Positions 54,815 through 64,000 of a DNA stretch of 64,000 nucleotides are shown piece by piece (position 1 is the stretch's first letter; the number at the start of each line of letters is the position of its first letter). A model generated the notes under the pieces. That model worked only from the letters and a program-made list of their open reading frames with translations, was not told the origin of the DNA and ran no database searches. The stretch covers positions 1,178,001 through 1,242,000 of the forward strand of contig NC_049566.1 of NCBI RefSeq assembly GCF_013368755.1. Direction: 5' to 3'. The position numbers were made by a program, and so were the translations under genes. This DNA is from Talaromyces rugulosus (Eukaryota; Ascomycota; Eurotiomycetes; Eurotiales; Trichocomaceae).

Positions 54815-57800
54815 ATGGCGCCTTCTCGCAATCTGCCAGACTCGGATGCTTCGTCCCAGGCGGACACGCCCATGACAGACGGCAATGATGATTCTACCGC
54901 CAGAATCTCGGTTGACGAGCCTGATTATCCCATGGCGGTATGATTTATTGTGTTCCCGCACCGCACACTCTGAATTTCGCTAACACGTATCAACCCAGGA
55001 CTACCAAGAGACCCCAGATTACACAGTACGATATTTCGTTCGAGGACCAGTACGCTAGGTATTCTGACTTTTTCTAGGACTCCGACACCAACCCAAACAC
55101 GACGGCAAGCAGTGTCGCAGGCGATTCACCCCACACAGATGGACGCAAAAGAAAGGCAGAGGAATCTCAGTTGAAAAAGATTCTCAAGAAACAGCACGGA
55201 CGCTTGGACGAGTCAAAGGTTTGTCTTCCCTGCCAAGAAGCACGTTTTCAACGATAACTAATGTCAACAACAACGATACAGGAAGACGACTCGATCAGAC
55301 GCTTCCGGTACCTTCTGGGTCTCACCGATTTGTTTCGCCATTTTATTGAAACCAACCCGAACCCGCGCATCAAGGAAATTCTGGCAGAGATCGATCGGCA
55401 AAATTCGGATGAGACCGCCAAGACGAAGGGTTCCTCGCGCAAAGGAGGTGCTGGTGGTGATAGGAGACGCCGAACTGAGAAGGAAGAAGATGCAGAACTT
55501 CTGAGTGATGAAAAGCGGGGTGGGGAAACAACGACGGTCTTTCGCGACTCGCCCTCTTTCGTCAAAGGAGAGATGCGCGATTACCAGGTTGCTGGGCTGA
55601 ATTGGCTGGTGTCACTCCATGAGAATGGTATTTCTGGAATTCTTGCCGACGAAATGGGTCTCGGAAAGACCCTTCAGACAATCGCGTTTCTGGGATATTT
55701 ACGACACATCTGCGGCATCACACGCCCCCATTTGGTTGCAGTCCCAAAATCCACTCTTGACAACTGGAAGAGAGAGTTTGAGAGATGGACACCTGAGGTC
55801 AATGTTATGGTGTTGCAGGGCGCCAAAGAGGAGCGTCAGAAACTAATTGCCGACCGGCTTGAAAAGGAAGATTTCGATGTTTGCATCACCAGCTACGAAA
55901 TGATCTTACGCGAGAAATCGCATCTGAAGAAACTCCCTTGGGAATACATTATTATCGACGAGGCCCATCGGATCAAAAACGAGGAATCGTCACTCGCCCA
56001 GATCATTCGTTTGTTTAGCTCGCGGAATCGCCTATTAATCACGGGTACCCCTCTCCAAAACAACCTGCACGAGCTTTGGGCCCTCCTCAACTTTCTATTG
56101 CCCGATGTGTTTGGTGACTCTGAGGCATTCGACCAATGGTTCTCCAGTCAAGATTCAGACCAGGACACTGTTGTGCAGCAGTTGCACCGTGTTCTCCGGC
56201 CGTTTCTGCTCCGTCGAGTCAAAAGCGATGTCGAAAAGAGCCTGTTGCCGAAGAAAGAAGTGAACCTATATGTTGGCATGTCGGAGATGCAGGTTAAATG
56301 GTACCAGAAAATCCTTGAAAAGGACATCGATGCGGTCAACGGTGCCGCTGGAAAACGAGAATCCAAGACTCGACTATTGAACATCGTTATGCAACTCCGC
56401 AAGTGCTGTAACCACCCGTACCTGTTCGAAGGTGCCGAGCCCGGACCTCCGTATACGACCGATGAACATCTTGTCGACAATGCAGGGAAAATGATTGTTT
56501 TGGATAAAATCCTCACTCGCATGAAGAAGCAAGGCAGCCGCGTGCTCATTTTTTCTCAAATGAGTCGTGTTCTGGATATTTTGGAAGATTACTGTGTTTT
56601 CAGAGAGCACAGCTATTGCCGCATTGACGGATCTACAGCCCACGAAGACCGTATCGCAGCGATTGACGATTACAACAAAGAGGGCTCTGACAAGTTTATA
56701 TTCTTGCTCACGACACGTGCTGGTGGATTAGGTATCAATCTAACCACGGCAGACATTGTTGTTCTATTCGATAGCGACTGGAACCCGCAAGCCGACCTTC
56801 AGGCCATGGACCGTGCTCACCGTATTGGGCAGAAGAAGCAAGTTATTGTCTTCCGATTTGTCACAGAGAAGGCCATCGAAGAAAAGGTTCTGGAGCGTGC
56901 GGCGCAGAAGCTACGACTTGATCAACTTGTCATTCAACAAGGTCGTGCCCAGCAGCAAGGAAAGGGCGCTGCATCGAAAGACGACCTCTTGGGCATGATT
57001 CAACATGGCGCTGCTGATCTCTTTAAGAACCCGGGAGGCACTCTTGCCAGTGGCGGTGACATAACAGACGATGATATCGACAAAATCCTGCGAAAGGGCG
57101 AGGAGCGCACCGCAGAGCTTAACAAGAAGTATGAAAAGCTCGGCATTGACGATCTTCAGAAGTTCACGTCAGATAATGCATATGAATGGAATGGAGAAGA
57201 CTTTACGAACCGGAAAAAGGATATCGGTATCAGTTGGATCAACCCAGCGAAGCGAGAACGCAAGGAGCAATTTTATTCAATCGATAAATACTACCGGCAG
57301 GCTCTGGCTACCGGCGGTCGCACTGCGGACACGAAACCGAAAGTGCCGCGTGCGCCCAAGCAAGTTGCCATTCACGACTGGCAATTCTTCCCTCCGCGGC
57401 TGCATGAGTTGCAGGAGAAGGAAACAGCTTATTTCCACAAGGAAATCAACTATAAGGCCCAGCTTGTTGAAGGTACAGAGGATGACCTGAGCGAACGCGA
57501 GGCAAACCGGGATCTCGAACAACAGGAAATCGACAACGCAGTCCCATTGACTGAGGAGGAACAGGCCGAAAAAGTCCGCCTTTCTGAGTTGGGCTTCTCG
57601 ACGTGGAACCGCCGCGATTTCCAGCAGTTTGTTAATGGATCTGCCAAGTTCGGTCGAACTGACTATGCTGGAATCTCTACAGAAGTCGACAGCAAGGAGC
57701 CCCAGGAAGTGAAGGAGTACGCCAAAGTGTTCTGGGAGCGGTACGACGAAATCAGTGACTATCCCAAGTACCTCCGCGTTATCGAACAAGGTGAAGAAAA

Positions 57801-58413
57801 GGTGCGCAAGAACACGCATCAACGGAAGATGCTGCGAAAGAAGCTGGACATGTACCGAGTACCTCTCCAGCAATTAAAGATCAACTATACCGTGTCGACC
57901 ACGAACAAGAAGGTGTACTCGGAGGAAGAAGACCGGTTCCTCCTGGTTATGCTCGACAAGCTGGGTAAGGAGGACGACAGTGATGCTATTCAGATTTTTG
58001 AACGGATGCGAGAGGAAATCCGTGAAAGCCCGCTGTTCCGCTTTGATTGGTTTTTCTTGAGCCGCACGCCTGTTGAACTGAGCCGCCGGTGTACCACTTT
58101 GCTTAACACCATCGCGCGAGAGTTTGAGGGGGATCCCAAAGCCAACGGCGAGGGTGGCAAAGGCCGTGGACGAGATCGGGTCGAAGAAGAGGGCGACGAG
58201 GACGAGGACGAGGCACCAGCTAAGAAGAAAACTAAGGGTAGCGCTGTGGTAAGATTCCCTGTCGACTACATTTTAATTACTGTTTTAACTAATTTGTTTT
58301 TTTAGAACAAGAAACTGAACACTGTCAAAGGTGGAAGCAAGGGCACATCGACCAACACATCAAGAGCAGCCAGCGTCTCATCGACCACCAAATCGAAGGG
58401 CAAAAAGAAGTGA
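54815..58413 (+). CDS. ISWI chromatin-remodelling ATPase
   Basis: Snf2-family motor of ISWI complexes that slides and spaces nucleosomes. Introns at 54938-54998, 55026-55077, 55219-55281 and 58249-58305 give 1121 aa; exon 2 is only 27 nt. Helicase motifs: [14 protein letters not shown] (Walker A, about residues 220-227), [11 protein letters not shown] (DEAH box), [40 protein letters not shown]. Then HAND ([13 protein letters not shown]), SANT ([21 protein letters not shown]) and SLIDE ([20 protein letters not shown]) domains follow in the ISWI order. The tail is acidic then Lys/Ser-rich, ending TTKSKGKKK. The N-terminus is acidic and Ser-rich. Whether it is an Isw1- or Isw2-type orthologue is not decided. 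Confidence 0.96.
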
Positions 58414-59954
58414 ACCATTGATCAGTGTAGCGATTGATTGAAACTTGTTTTATTTCAGTGTCTGTTTTCGTAGTGGCTTGCAGGCCACTGCATTTTGGTT
58501 TTGATTTTCGTCACTCTGTTTGGATCGGCGTTGAGGAAAGTGTTGTATGATGGCTGAAGGACGGATGTAGTGGTGGTTATTCCTGTACCTTTTCTTCTTT
58601 GTTTTTGTGTGTCTTCTTTTAAACCCGAAGATTAAAGAAGAAAGAATAGTTCTAATTATTAAATTTATTATTATTTTATATTCTTTCTACAGACAGTCTT
58701 CCGTCTGGCAAGATGCTCAGTTTCAGCACGTACGGAAACGACATTCAGGACGGGAATTAACTGCACCGGGCTTCTGCTAGATAACTGGAGCGCCACTCTT
58801 CTCGAACATATTAACAAGCTTTTGACTTGTTTTGTTAACCAATCAGTATGTAGCACGATTGTTTTTCGCCGCCAGATGAAACGATGGATCGGCGAGCGTA
58901 CGCAATCAACGCTATAATATGCATGGTTTACTGCATTTTCCAGCCGATGCGCATCAAAAGCGTCCAGTCAACAGTGTAAGCTAGACCATGAAAAGGCCGC
59001 TAGAGTAGTGGCTACTAACAAAGTACTGCTAGTTGTTTGTACTTTGTGACGCCTCTTGAATCTTGACTCTAAATTCAGTCAGCCTAGCCCCGGCTTATCA
59101 GTTGTTGGTTATCGCGATTTAAGGCTTGCGGCCCGCCCGCCCTGACGCCACCGTTCCAGGATGTGTGTGTGTGTGTGTGTGTGTATTGCTTACTTGCTTA
59201 ATCTGAGTGTGACTGGTATCGGTTGCAAAGAGTCAAGACTAGCTGGAGTCCGGCGTAATCACCTTATCCATTACAAAAATTGTGCGAGCCAGTGGCAAAT
59301 GCAAGTGACACTGGCCAGAAGCCGGCGCGTGGCTCTGGTGATGCTGCAACCTGACCAAGATTTGATCTGGATTCCGTCATCGACTAGGCGAATCTGTGGC
59401 GCAGATTATGCTGGCCGTAAATTATTATTATACTCCAAGTAGTAGTATATAGATACTTTGCGCCATGGCACACTGGTGGGGCTGCAGGCACAGGGCCGGC
59501 GACACGGGATTGGCTGCGACTGACGTCGTTGCGATTCCACTCCCGCGGGGGATCGCGAGGTGCGGTTTTCTGCTCTGCTCTGCTCTGCTCTGGGCCGGCC
59601 AGCCAGCCCCAAGGCGTGATGTGATGACTGCCACTGTGAATGAAACGACTGCCTGTCGCAACCATGGTGCCACGTTTGGGCGTGATCTCGCCAGCTAGTC
59701 CATCTGACGCGGAAGGCACCACCAACAAGCTCCTTACCAGTCCTCACCGTTGACTACTTGCTGCTGCTGCTGCTGCCTCCCGACTACAAAAAGGCCCCAT
59801 GTGAGCCCCTCACCTCCTCCTATTTCGCCTCCCTTCTTCACATCTTCTCATCTCTCATCTCTCATATTGCTTCGACCACATCTTTGACTCACCTGCTATC
59901 GTTACCAACTCCCAACTACTTTTTCTAACGCAATCACCCTTCTGTTACAGCAGC
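58414..59954. other. 1.5-kb intergenic region with microsatellites
   Basis: ISWI 3' flank and aspartic protease promoter. It holds a (TG)11 run at 59162-59184, TGCTC repeats at about 59571-59590, and CTG repeats at 59761-59775. The sequence just before the protease ATG is C/T-rich. No gene is seen. Confidence 0.55.
59162..59184. repeat. (TG)n microsatellite
   Basis: About eleven TG units, a likely length-variable marker. Confidence 0.9.
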
Positions 59955-61343
59955 ATGGCTTCCAAGATAAACCTCATCCTCAACCCCAAGTACCAGCGCA
60001 ATGGGCTAAAGTCCTACGTCCACCTCCTTCGCAAATACGGCTTCAATCCCACCTTGGAAGGACCTTACTTCCACGCATCCAGCGTTACTCAGCAGGGCAA
60101 GTTCAGCGCTCAAGGCCATCGTCCTGTAGGTGGCCGTGCCCGCGTTAGTCGCATCTTGCAGAAGAAGACCGATGGCCAGAGTGGCGACGTTCCTGCCGAC
60201 GATGTTCAGAACGACTCCCTGTATCTGGCCCAAGTAGGCATCGGCTCTCCTGCTCAGACTCTCAAATTGGATTTCGATTCCGGCTCTGCGGATCTTTGGG
60301 TATGACTCACACACAAGGAAGAGATATGGAAATATGGGCTGACAACAGCTTTAGGTATGGTCTACTGAACTGCCATCCAGCACCCAGCAGTCGGGATCAA
60401 GCCACACAATCTTCGATCCATCCAAGTCAAGCTCTTGGCAGGAGCCTTCGGGAGAGACCTGGAAGATCTCGTACGGCGACGGTTCCTCTGCATCCGGTGA
60501 TGTCGGCAACGACGTCCTCAACCTTGGTGGTCTGGAAATCAAGGGTCAGGCCATCGAACTGGCAAAGACCTTGTCTTCTCAGTTTGAGCAATCCGAGGGA
60601 GACGGTCTCTTGGGACTGGCCTTTGGTAGCATCAACACTGCCACCCCCAACAAAGTGAAGACTCCAGTAGAGAACTTGATTGCCAACAACTTGTTTCCTC
60701 AGGATTCCCAGCTGTTTACGGCTCATCTCGGTGCCTCGGGTGAAAAGGGGGATACCTCTTTCTATACCTTTGGTTACATTGATCAAGACACTGTCAGTGC
60801 CACAGGCAACAAGATCAGCTACGCGGCCGTCGACAACAGCCAAGGCTTCTGGACTTTTCAGTCCACTTCGGCCACCGTGAATGGCAAGACCGTCGACCGT
60901 TCTGGAAACACCGCCATTGCTGACACCGGCACCACCTTGGCGCTCGTTGATGATGACACTGTCAAGGCTATCTACGATGCCATTCCAAACTCCAAATACG
61001 ACAGCAGCCAGCAGGGTTATGTCTACCCAAGCGACACTGCTGTGGACAAGCTGCCTTCTGTTACCTTTGCTGTCGGAGACACTCAGTTCGCTGTGCACAA
61101 GTCAGCTTTGGGATTTGCTGATGCGGGTTCTGGTTTCACCTATGGTGGTATCCAGTCTCGCGGTTCCAACACTTTCGATATCCTCGGAGACACTTTCTTG
61201 AAGAGCGTCTATGCGGTAAGCATGGCCATTGTTTTATGTGTTTGTGTACTCGAGCTAATTCGTATTTCCAGGTTTTCGATGTTGGCAACACCCAGTTTGG
61301 CGCTGTCCAGAAGCCCGACCCAGATGCTTCCTCCAGCTCCTAA
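59955..61343 (+). CDS. Pepsin-like aspartic protease without signal peptide
   Basis: A1-family endopeptidase. Introns at 60300-60354 and 61216-61271 give 425 aa. Catalytic aspartates: Asp108 in DFDSGSADLWVW and Asp305 in IADTGTTLALVDD; the flap YGDGSSASGDVGND and the C-terminal FDILGDTFLKSVYAVFDVGN are typical of penicillopepsin/endothiapepsin relatives. The N-terminus is MASKINLILNPKYQRNGLKS, hydrophilic and basic, with no secretion signal, and a pro-segment-like stretch to about residue 86. No ATG giving a signal peptide is visible upstream, so it may be intracellular or exported unconventionally. It converges on the rRNA methyltransferase gene, 266 bp between stops. Confidence 0.92.
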
Positions 61344-61609
61344 TGCGTTTCTTCAGCAGATCATGCGGTATGGGTTGCTAGTTTTTATTTCTCGGTTACT
61401 GCTGCGTACGGAGGCTAGTGCATTGGGGATGTTTCAGACTGGATTTTGATCCTCCATGCAATAGCACGAGTGTACTTTATTAATAAATGATGAAGCTGAA
61501 TAGCTTGATTATAATGAGGTTGTGATGATACTAAAATTACATCACCCGACCCGTCAAACATAATATACATGCCCAAAAAGAAATATATAGTACAGAGAAA
61601 AGTTAAGCT

Positions 61610-63523
61610 CTAATTAAAGTCGAACGATTGGGGCGCCACTTCCTGGGGCACCGCTTCTTGGGCTACGCTGGGTGGCAGTGTTTCTTTTTCTTTTTCTTTT
61701 TCTTTTTCTTTTTCTTTTTCCTGCCTTTCTAGTGCCGGGAGATCGGTGACTTGCAAGGGAGTCCGCATCAGCATCTCTATCAGCATCGCTGCGGCTACGC
61801 TGACGTTGAGACTATCAACGCCCGCAGCGTCGCTCAAGATACCCTCTTGGTGACGGAAATGCGCGCCGGGGATAGAGATGAGCCCATCGGCCCGAACCTT
61901 GAGTCGCTCCATCAGTCCCGTGCCTTCATTCCCCAGCATCAGCACGGTGGGGGCCTCAGTCAACAGAGACGTGGTGTTGGTTCCAGCAGCCCTATCCACA
62001 GAGATCACGTCGCTTGATCGCTCAAAAACATTGCGCGGCGAATCCGCGGCCAAAAAGCGCCAGCCGTTCTTGCGTGACGCTTGCACAAATTCTTGTGGGT
62101 TGACGGTTTTCAAAAATGTCATGCTCTCGGTGGCTCCGGCGCTGGCTTTCGCGGTCACCGGTGACATGGGAGCAGAGTTGCGGCCGGCATAGACAATCCC
62201 ATCAACGCCTAGGTAGTACGCGGACCGGATGATGGCGCCTATGTTTCCCGGATCGACAATGCCATCGACCAGGAGGATGAGAGGGAAGCGAGACCGGGAG
62301 GCCTCGTCATATCGCTCTGCGCGCTGGACTTCGTTGCTCGAGCCATTCACTTTTGCCTCCTCTTCAGACTGTGGGTTTAGCTTGACGTGGAAAACATTGG
62401 CTGTTGGATCGGGGACTGGTTCCAGATTGGCAATGGGTAGTGTAGGCAGAGGTGATGCCTCCAACACGAAACCATTGTGTGGACGGCCGTCACTCATTTT
62501 AGACATCATTGTGTCCCAACCAGCAAACGCCATCTTGACTGTGACACCTTGGGCCAGAGCCATTTTTCGCAGGAGGTTTTGCTGAGTAGTGAGCTCCTCG
62601 CCCTCCGCTTGGTAGATATAAAGTTTATAGAGCTTGCGACGGCTGCATCGTAAAGCGGCTTCGACGGCAGATGCCCCGTAGACGAACACCGAGGCAGCAG
62701 TGGTATATGGGATGGCAGAAGGAACCAGCACTTGCGACTTCACTCGTTCCGGAAATTCATTGGTATACCTGTGGTGGTTTCTGCCATGCTTTAGCTTGCG
62801 CAATGTGTCCTTGTTGCCTTCACGTCTTATCCAAGATATTTCCTTTTCAGGCTCTTCATCGTGTCGATCCTCCCGTATAGCAGTATCCTTCGCTTTTTGC
62901 CGCATCTTGCCCGTTCTGATAAATTCTTCTTCATCGAGGTTGAATCCTGGCCCCGGTGTTCTCGAACGGGGGGATGATTGGTCCCATTGTTTGCTGGACT
63001 CCTTGCGAGGGGAGTGCGATGTACTCTTGCCTCTTTCTTCCCATGATTTTTTGCCATTTCCTTCGAAAGATCTCTTGCCTCTTTCTTCTGATGATCTTTT
63101 ATCATTTCCTTCGAAAGATCTCCCGCCTCTTTCTTCCCATGGCTTTTTGTTATTTCCTTCGAAAGATCTCTTGCCCCTTTCTTCTGATGATCTTTTATCT
63201 TTTCCTTCAAAAGATTGCTTGCCTCTTTCCTCCCATGGTTTTTTGCTATTTCCTTCAAAAGATCTCTTGTCTCTTCCTTCCCGTGACCTTCTATCACCTC
63301 CTTCAGAAGATCTCTTGCCTCTTTCTTCCCATGTTCTTTTATTTTCTCCAAAAGATCTCCCGCCTCTCTCTTCAACGGCCACGGATCGACGCTTGCCACG
63401 TTCGATGGCGCTGGTTAGCGATGCAAATCGGACTCCTGATATAGAATTTTGGCGTAGCAACGCTCCGAAGACTGGTCTTGATCTGTCACATATCCGGAAC
63501 GACCTCGACGTAAGCGAAATCAT
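61610..63523 (-). CDS. mrm1: Mitochondrial rRNA 2'-O-ribose methyltransferase (Mrm1-like, SpoU/TrmH)
   Basis: Methylates a guanosine ribose in large mitochondrial rRNA. Intronless, 637 aa. The first ~35 residues (MISLTSRSFRICDRSRPVFG) are a basic mitochondrial presequence. Residues about 52-163 are seven tandem 16-aa units rich in E, R, K, G, S. A substrate-binding domain follows (VFVYGASAVEAALRCSRRKL), then the SPOUT knot: LLVDGIVDPGNIGAIIRSAY (motif 1), VLMLGNEGTGL (motif 2), DSLNVSVAAAMLIEML (motif 3). The C-terminus has an EKEKEK tract encoded by a hexanucleotide repeat. Catalytic residues in all three motifs are present, so the enzyme looks active. Yeast Mrm1 is shorter; the extra length is mostly the repeats. 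It diverges from the gene at the window edge. Confidence 0.94.
   Translation of the reverse strand: MISLTSRSFRICDRSRPVFGALLRQNSISGVRFASLTSAIERGKRRSVAVEERGGRSFGENKRTWEERGKRSSEGGDRRSREGRDKRSFEGNSKKPWEERGKQSFEGKDKRSSEERGKRSFEGNNKKPWEERGGRSFEGNDKRSSEERGKRSFEGNGKKSWEERGKSTSHSPRKESSKQWDQSSPRSRTPGPGFNLDEEEFIRTGKMRQKAKDTAIREDRHDEEPEKEISWIRREGNKDTLRKLKHGRNHHRYTNEFPERVKSQVLVPSAIPYTTAASVFVYGASAVEAALRCSRRKLYKLYIYQAEGEELTTQQNLLRKMALAQGVTVKMAFAGWDTMMSKMSDGRPHNGFVLEASPLPTLPIANLEPVPDPTANVFHVKLNPQSEEEAKVNGSSNEVQRAERYDEASRSRFPLILLVDGIVDPGNIGAIIRSAYYLGVDGIVYAGRNSAPMSPVTAKASAGATESMTFLKTVNPQEFVQASRKNGWRFLAADSPRNVFERSSDVISVDRAAGTNTTSLLTEAPTVLMLGNEGTGLMERLKVRADGLISIPGAHFRHQEGILSDAAGVDSLNVSVAAAMLIEMLMRTPLQVTDLPALERQEKEKEKEKEKEKETLPPSVAQEAVPQEVAPQSFDFN
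61680..61723 (-). repeat. (GAAAAA)n hexanucleotide repeat in mrm1
   Basis: About seven TTTCTT-type units on the plus strand, coding for alternating Glu-Lys on the minus strand near the Mrm1 C-terminus. In frame, so length changes add EK pairs. Confidence 0.85.
63035..63370 (-). repeat. 48-bp tandem repeats in mrm1
   Basis: Seven 16-aa units of the form ERGKRSFEGNDKRSSE. From the third unit onward, units ending KKPWE/KKSWE alternate with units ending KRSSE, so the higher-order period is 96 bp. Confidence 0.85.
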
Positions 63524-63839
63524 TTTATTCCGCTTAGTATACGTATAGGGCGCTGGAGGTGGCTAATGCAGAAGCTGTAATTGAAATGCATAGACGGAAA
63601 AACAGACAACCGGGAAAGGAAAATAAATTGCGATGGACGATAAGATAAGCGGATCAATATCGGGCCGGGAGCGCGGCGCGTCTTCTCCCGCGTTTTGGTG
63701 AGGAAGGCATGGATGAGCTAAATTGGCATTTGGATTTCTTGACTTGGACTCTCTCTCCCCTTCACCATTATTATGTTCCGGATTTTATGTGTGCGATCGC
63801 GCCAGTGTCATCTATCTGATCTGACCACTGGACGCGACA
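63524..63839. promoter_or_regulatory. Divergent promoter of mrm1 and edge gene
   Basis: 316 bp between opposite start codons. A C/T-rich stretch at about 63747-63768 precedes the plus-strand gene. No site is assigned. Confidence 0.45.
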
Positions 63840-64000
63840 ATGGCTTCAGATGACAATCAGGACTTTTCGCCCGCGTCTGAGGATGCCGATGAATTCGTTG
63901 CCGATCTCCTACAGCAGTTTTCGTCTGTCTCTGGCGGCGCAAAAGAGCCTGCCACAAAAAGTGCTTCGTCGACATCTATTCGGAATTCATTTCGTGCAGT
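63840..64000 (+). CDS. Partial gene, N-terminus only (unknown)
   Basis: The frame opens with ATG at 63840 and runs to the window edge, 53 codons without a stop: MASDDNQDFSPASEDADEFV, then LLQQFSSVSG. It is acidic and Ser-rich, probably disordered. The product cannot be identified from this fragment. The start is supported by a suitable leader and by the divergent arrangement with mrm1. Confidence 0.6.
   Translation, partial: MASDDNQDFSPASEDADEFVADLLQQFSSVSGGAKEPATKSASSTSIRNSFRA

Noticed and set aside
62700..63548. 282-codon plus-strand frame opposite mrm1
   Set aside because: It is the antisense of the mrm1 repeats and has the same periodic pattern; the minus strand carries a complete SPOUT domain.
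1..64000. CRISPR arrays, insertion sequences, prophage or retrotransposon genes
   Set aside because: No repeat-spacer pattern, transposase, integrase or reverse-transcriptase motif was seen; the gene structure is that of fungal nuclear DNA.

Overview
The window reads as nuclear DNA of a filamentous ascomycete, most likely Eurotiales (Aspergillus/Penicillium type). Genes are compact and carry many short introns (mostly 49-63 bp) with GTA/GTG donors, CTAAC-type branch points and YAG acceptors. Products are typically fungal: C2H2 plus fungal-specific-domain regulator, neutral trehalase, isocitrate lyase, AP-3 mu, ISWI ATPase. There are no operons, bacterial signals, rRNA or convincing tRNA genes. 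The species cannot be named from sequence alone. For almost every gene I rebuilt the exon structure by hand, and the summed exon lengths are divisible by three.

Layout. 1-2.8 kb: AT-rich, gene-free, with a 173-bp inverted-repeat element. 2.8-9.9 kb: flavin oxidase, phosphatidylserine synthase and GAR1 on the minus strand, then threonyl-tRNA synthetase on plus, sharing a 233-bp divergent promoter with GAR1. 9.9-13.2 kb: gene-free. 13.2-16.0 kb: C2H2 regulator (minus). 16.0-23.6 kb: a 7.7-kb gene-poor stretch rich in short palindromes. 23.6-27.6 kb: F-box-like cysteine-rich protein (minus) divergent from a gamma-glutamyltransferase-like hydrolase (plus). 29.5-33.5 kb: a very acidic repetitive protein. 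34.0-40.7 kb: MFS transporter (minus), thiol methyltransferase (plus), OTU deubiquitinase (minus), short-chain dehydrogenase (plus). 41.3-49.6 kb: three plus-strand carbon-mobilising genes in a row: neutral trehalase, isocitrate lyase and a fatty-aldehyde dehydrogenase. 50.3-58.4 kb: AP-3 mu (minus), a 96-aa mitochondrial-type membrane protein (plus), a HAPSTR1-like protein (minus) and an ISWI remodeller (plus). 60-64 kb: pepsin-like aspartic protease (plus), mitochondrial rRNA 2'-O-methyltransferase with tandem repeats (minus), and the first codons of a gene that leaves the window.

Most genes are conserved housekeeping functions. Trehalose breakdown, glyoxylate bypass and fatty-aldehyde oxidation lie side by side and would fit reserve use during germination or growth on lipids, but co-regulation is inference. 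I did not find a clear new multi-gene system. The most unusual items are a 12-nt microexon in the phosphatidylserine synthase gene, a hidden in-frame intron that restores a zinc finger, alternating 16-aa repeats in the rRNA methyltransferase, an inverted-repeat element, a perfect 13-bp hairpin in the ISWI promoter region, and dense families of short palindromes in the gene-poor DNA.
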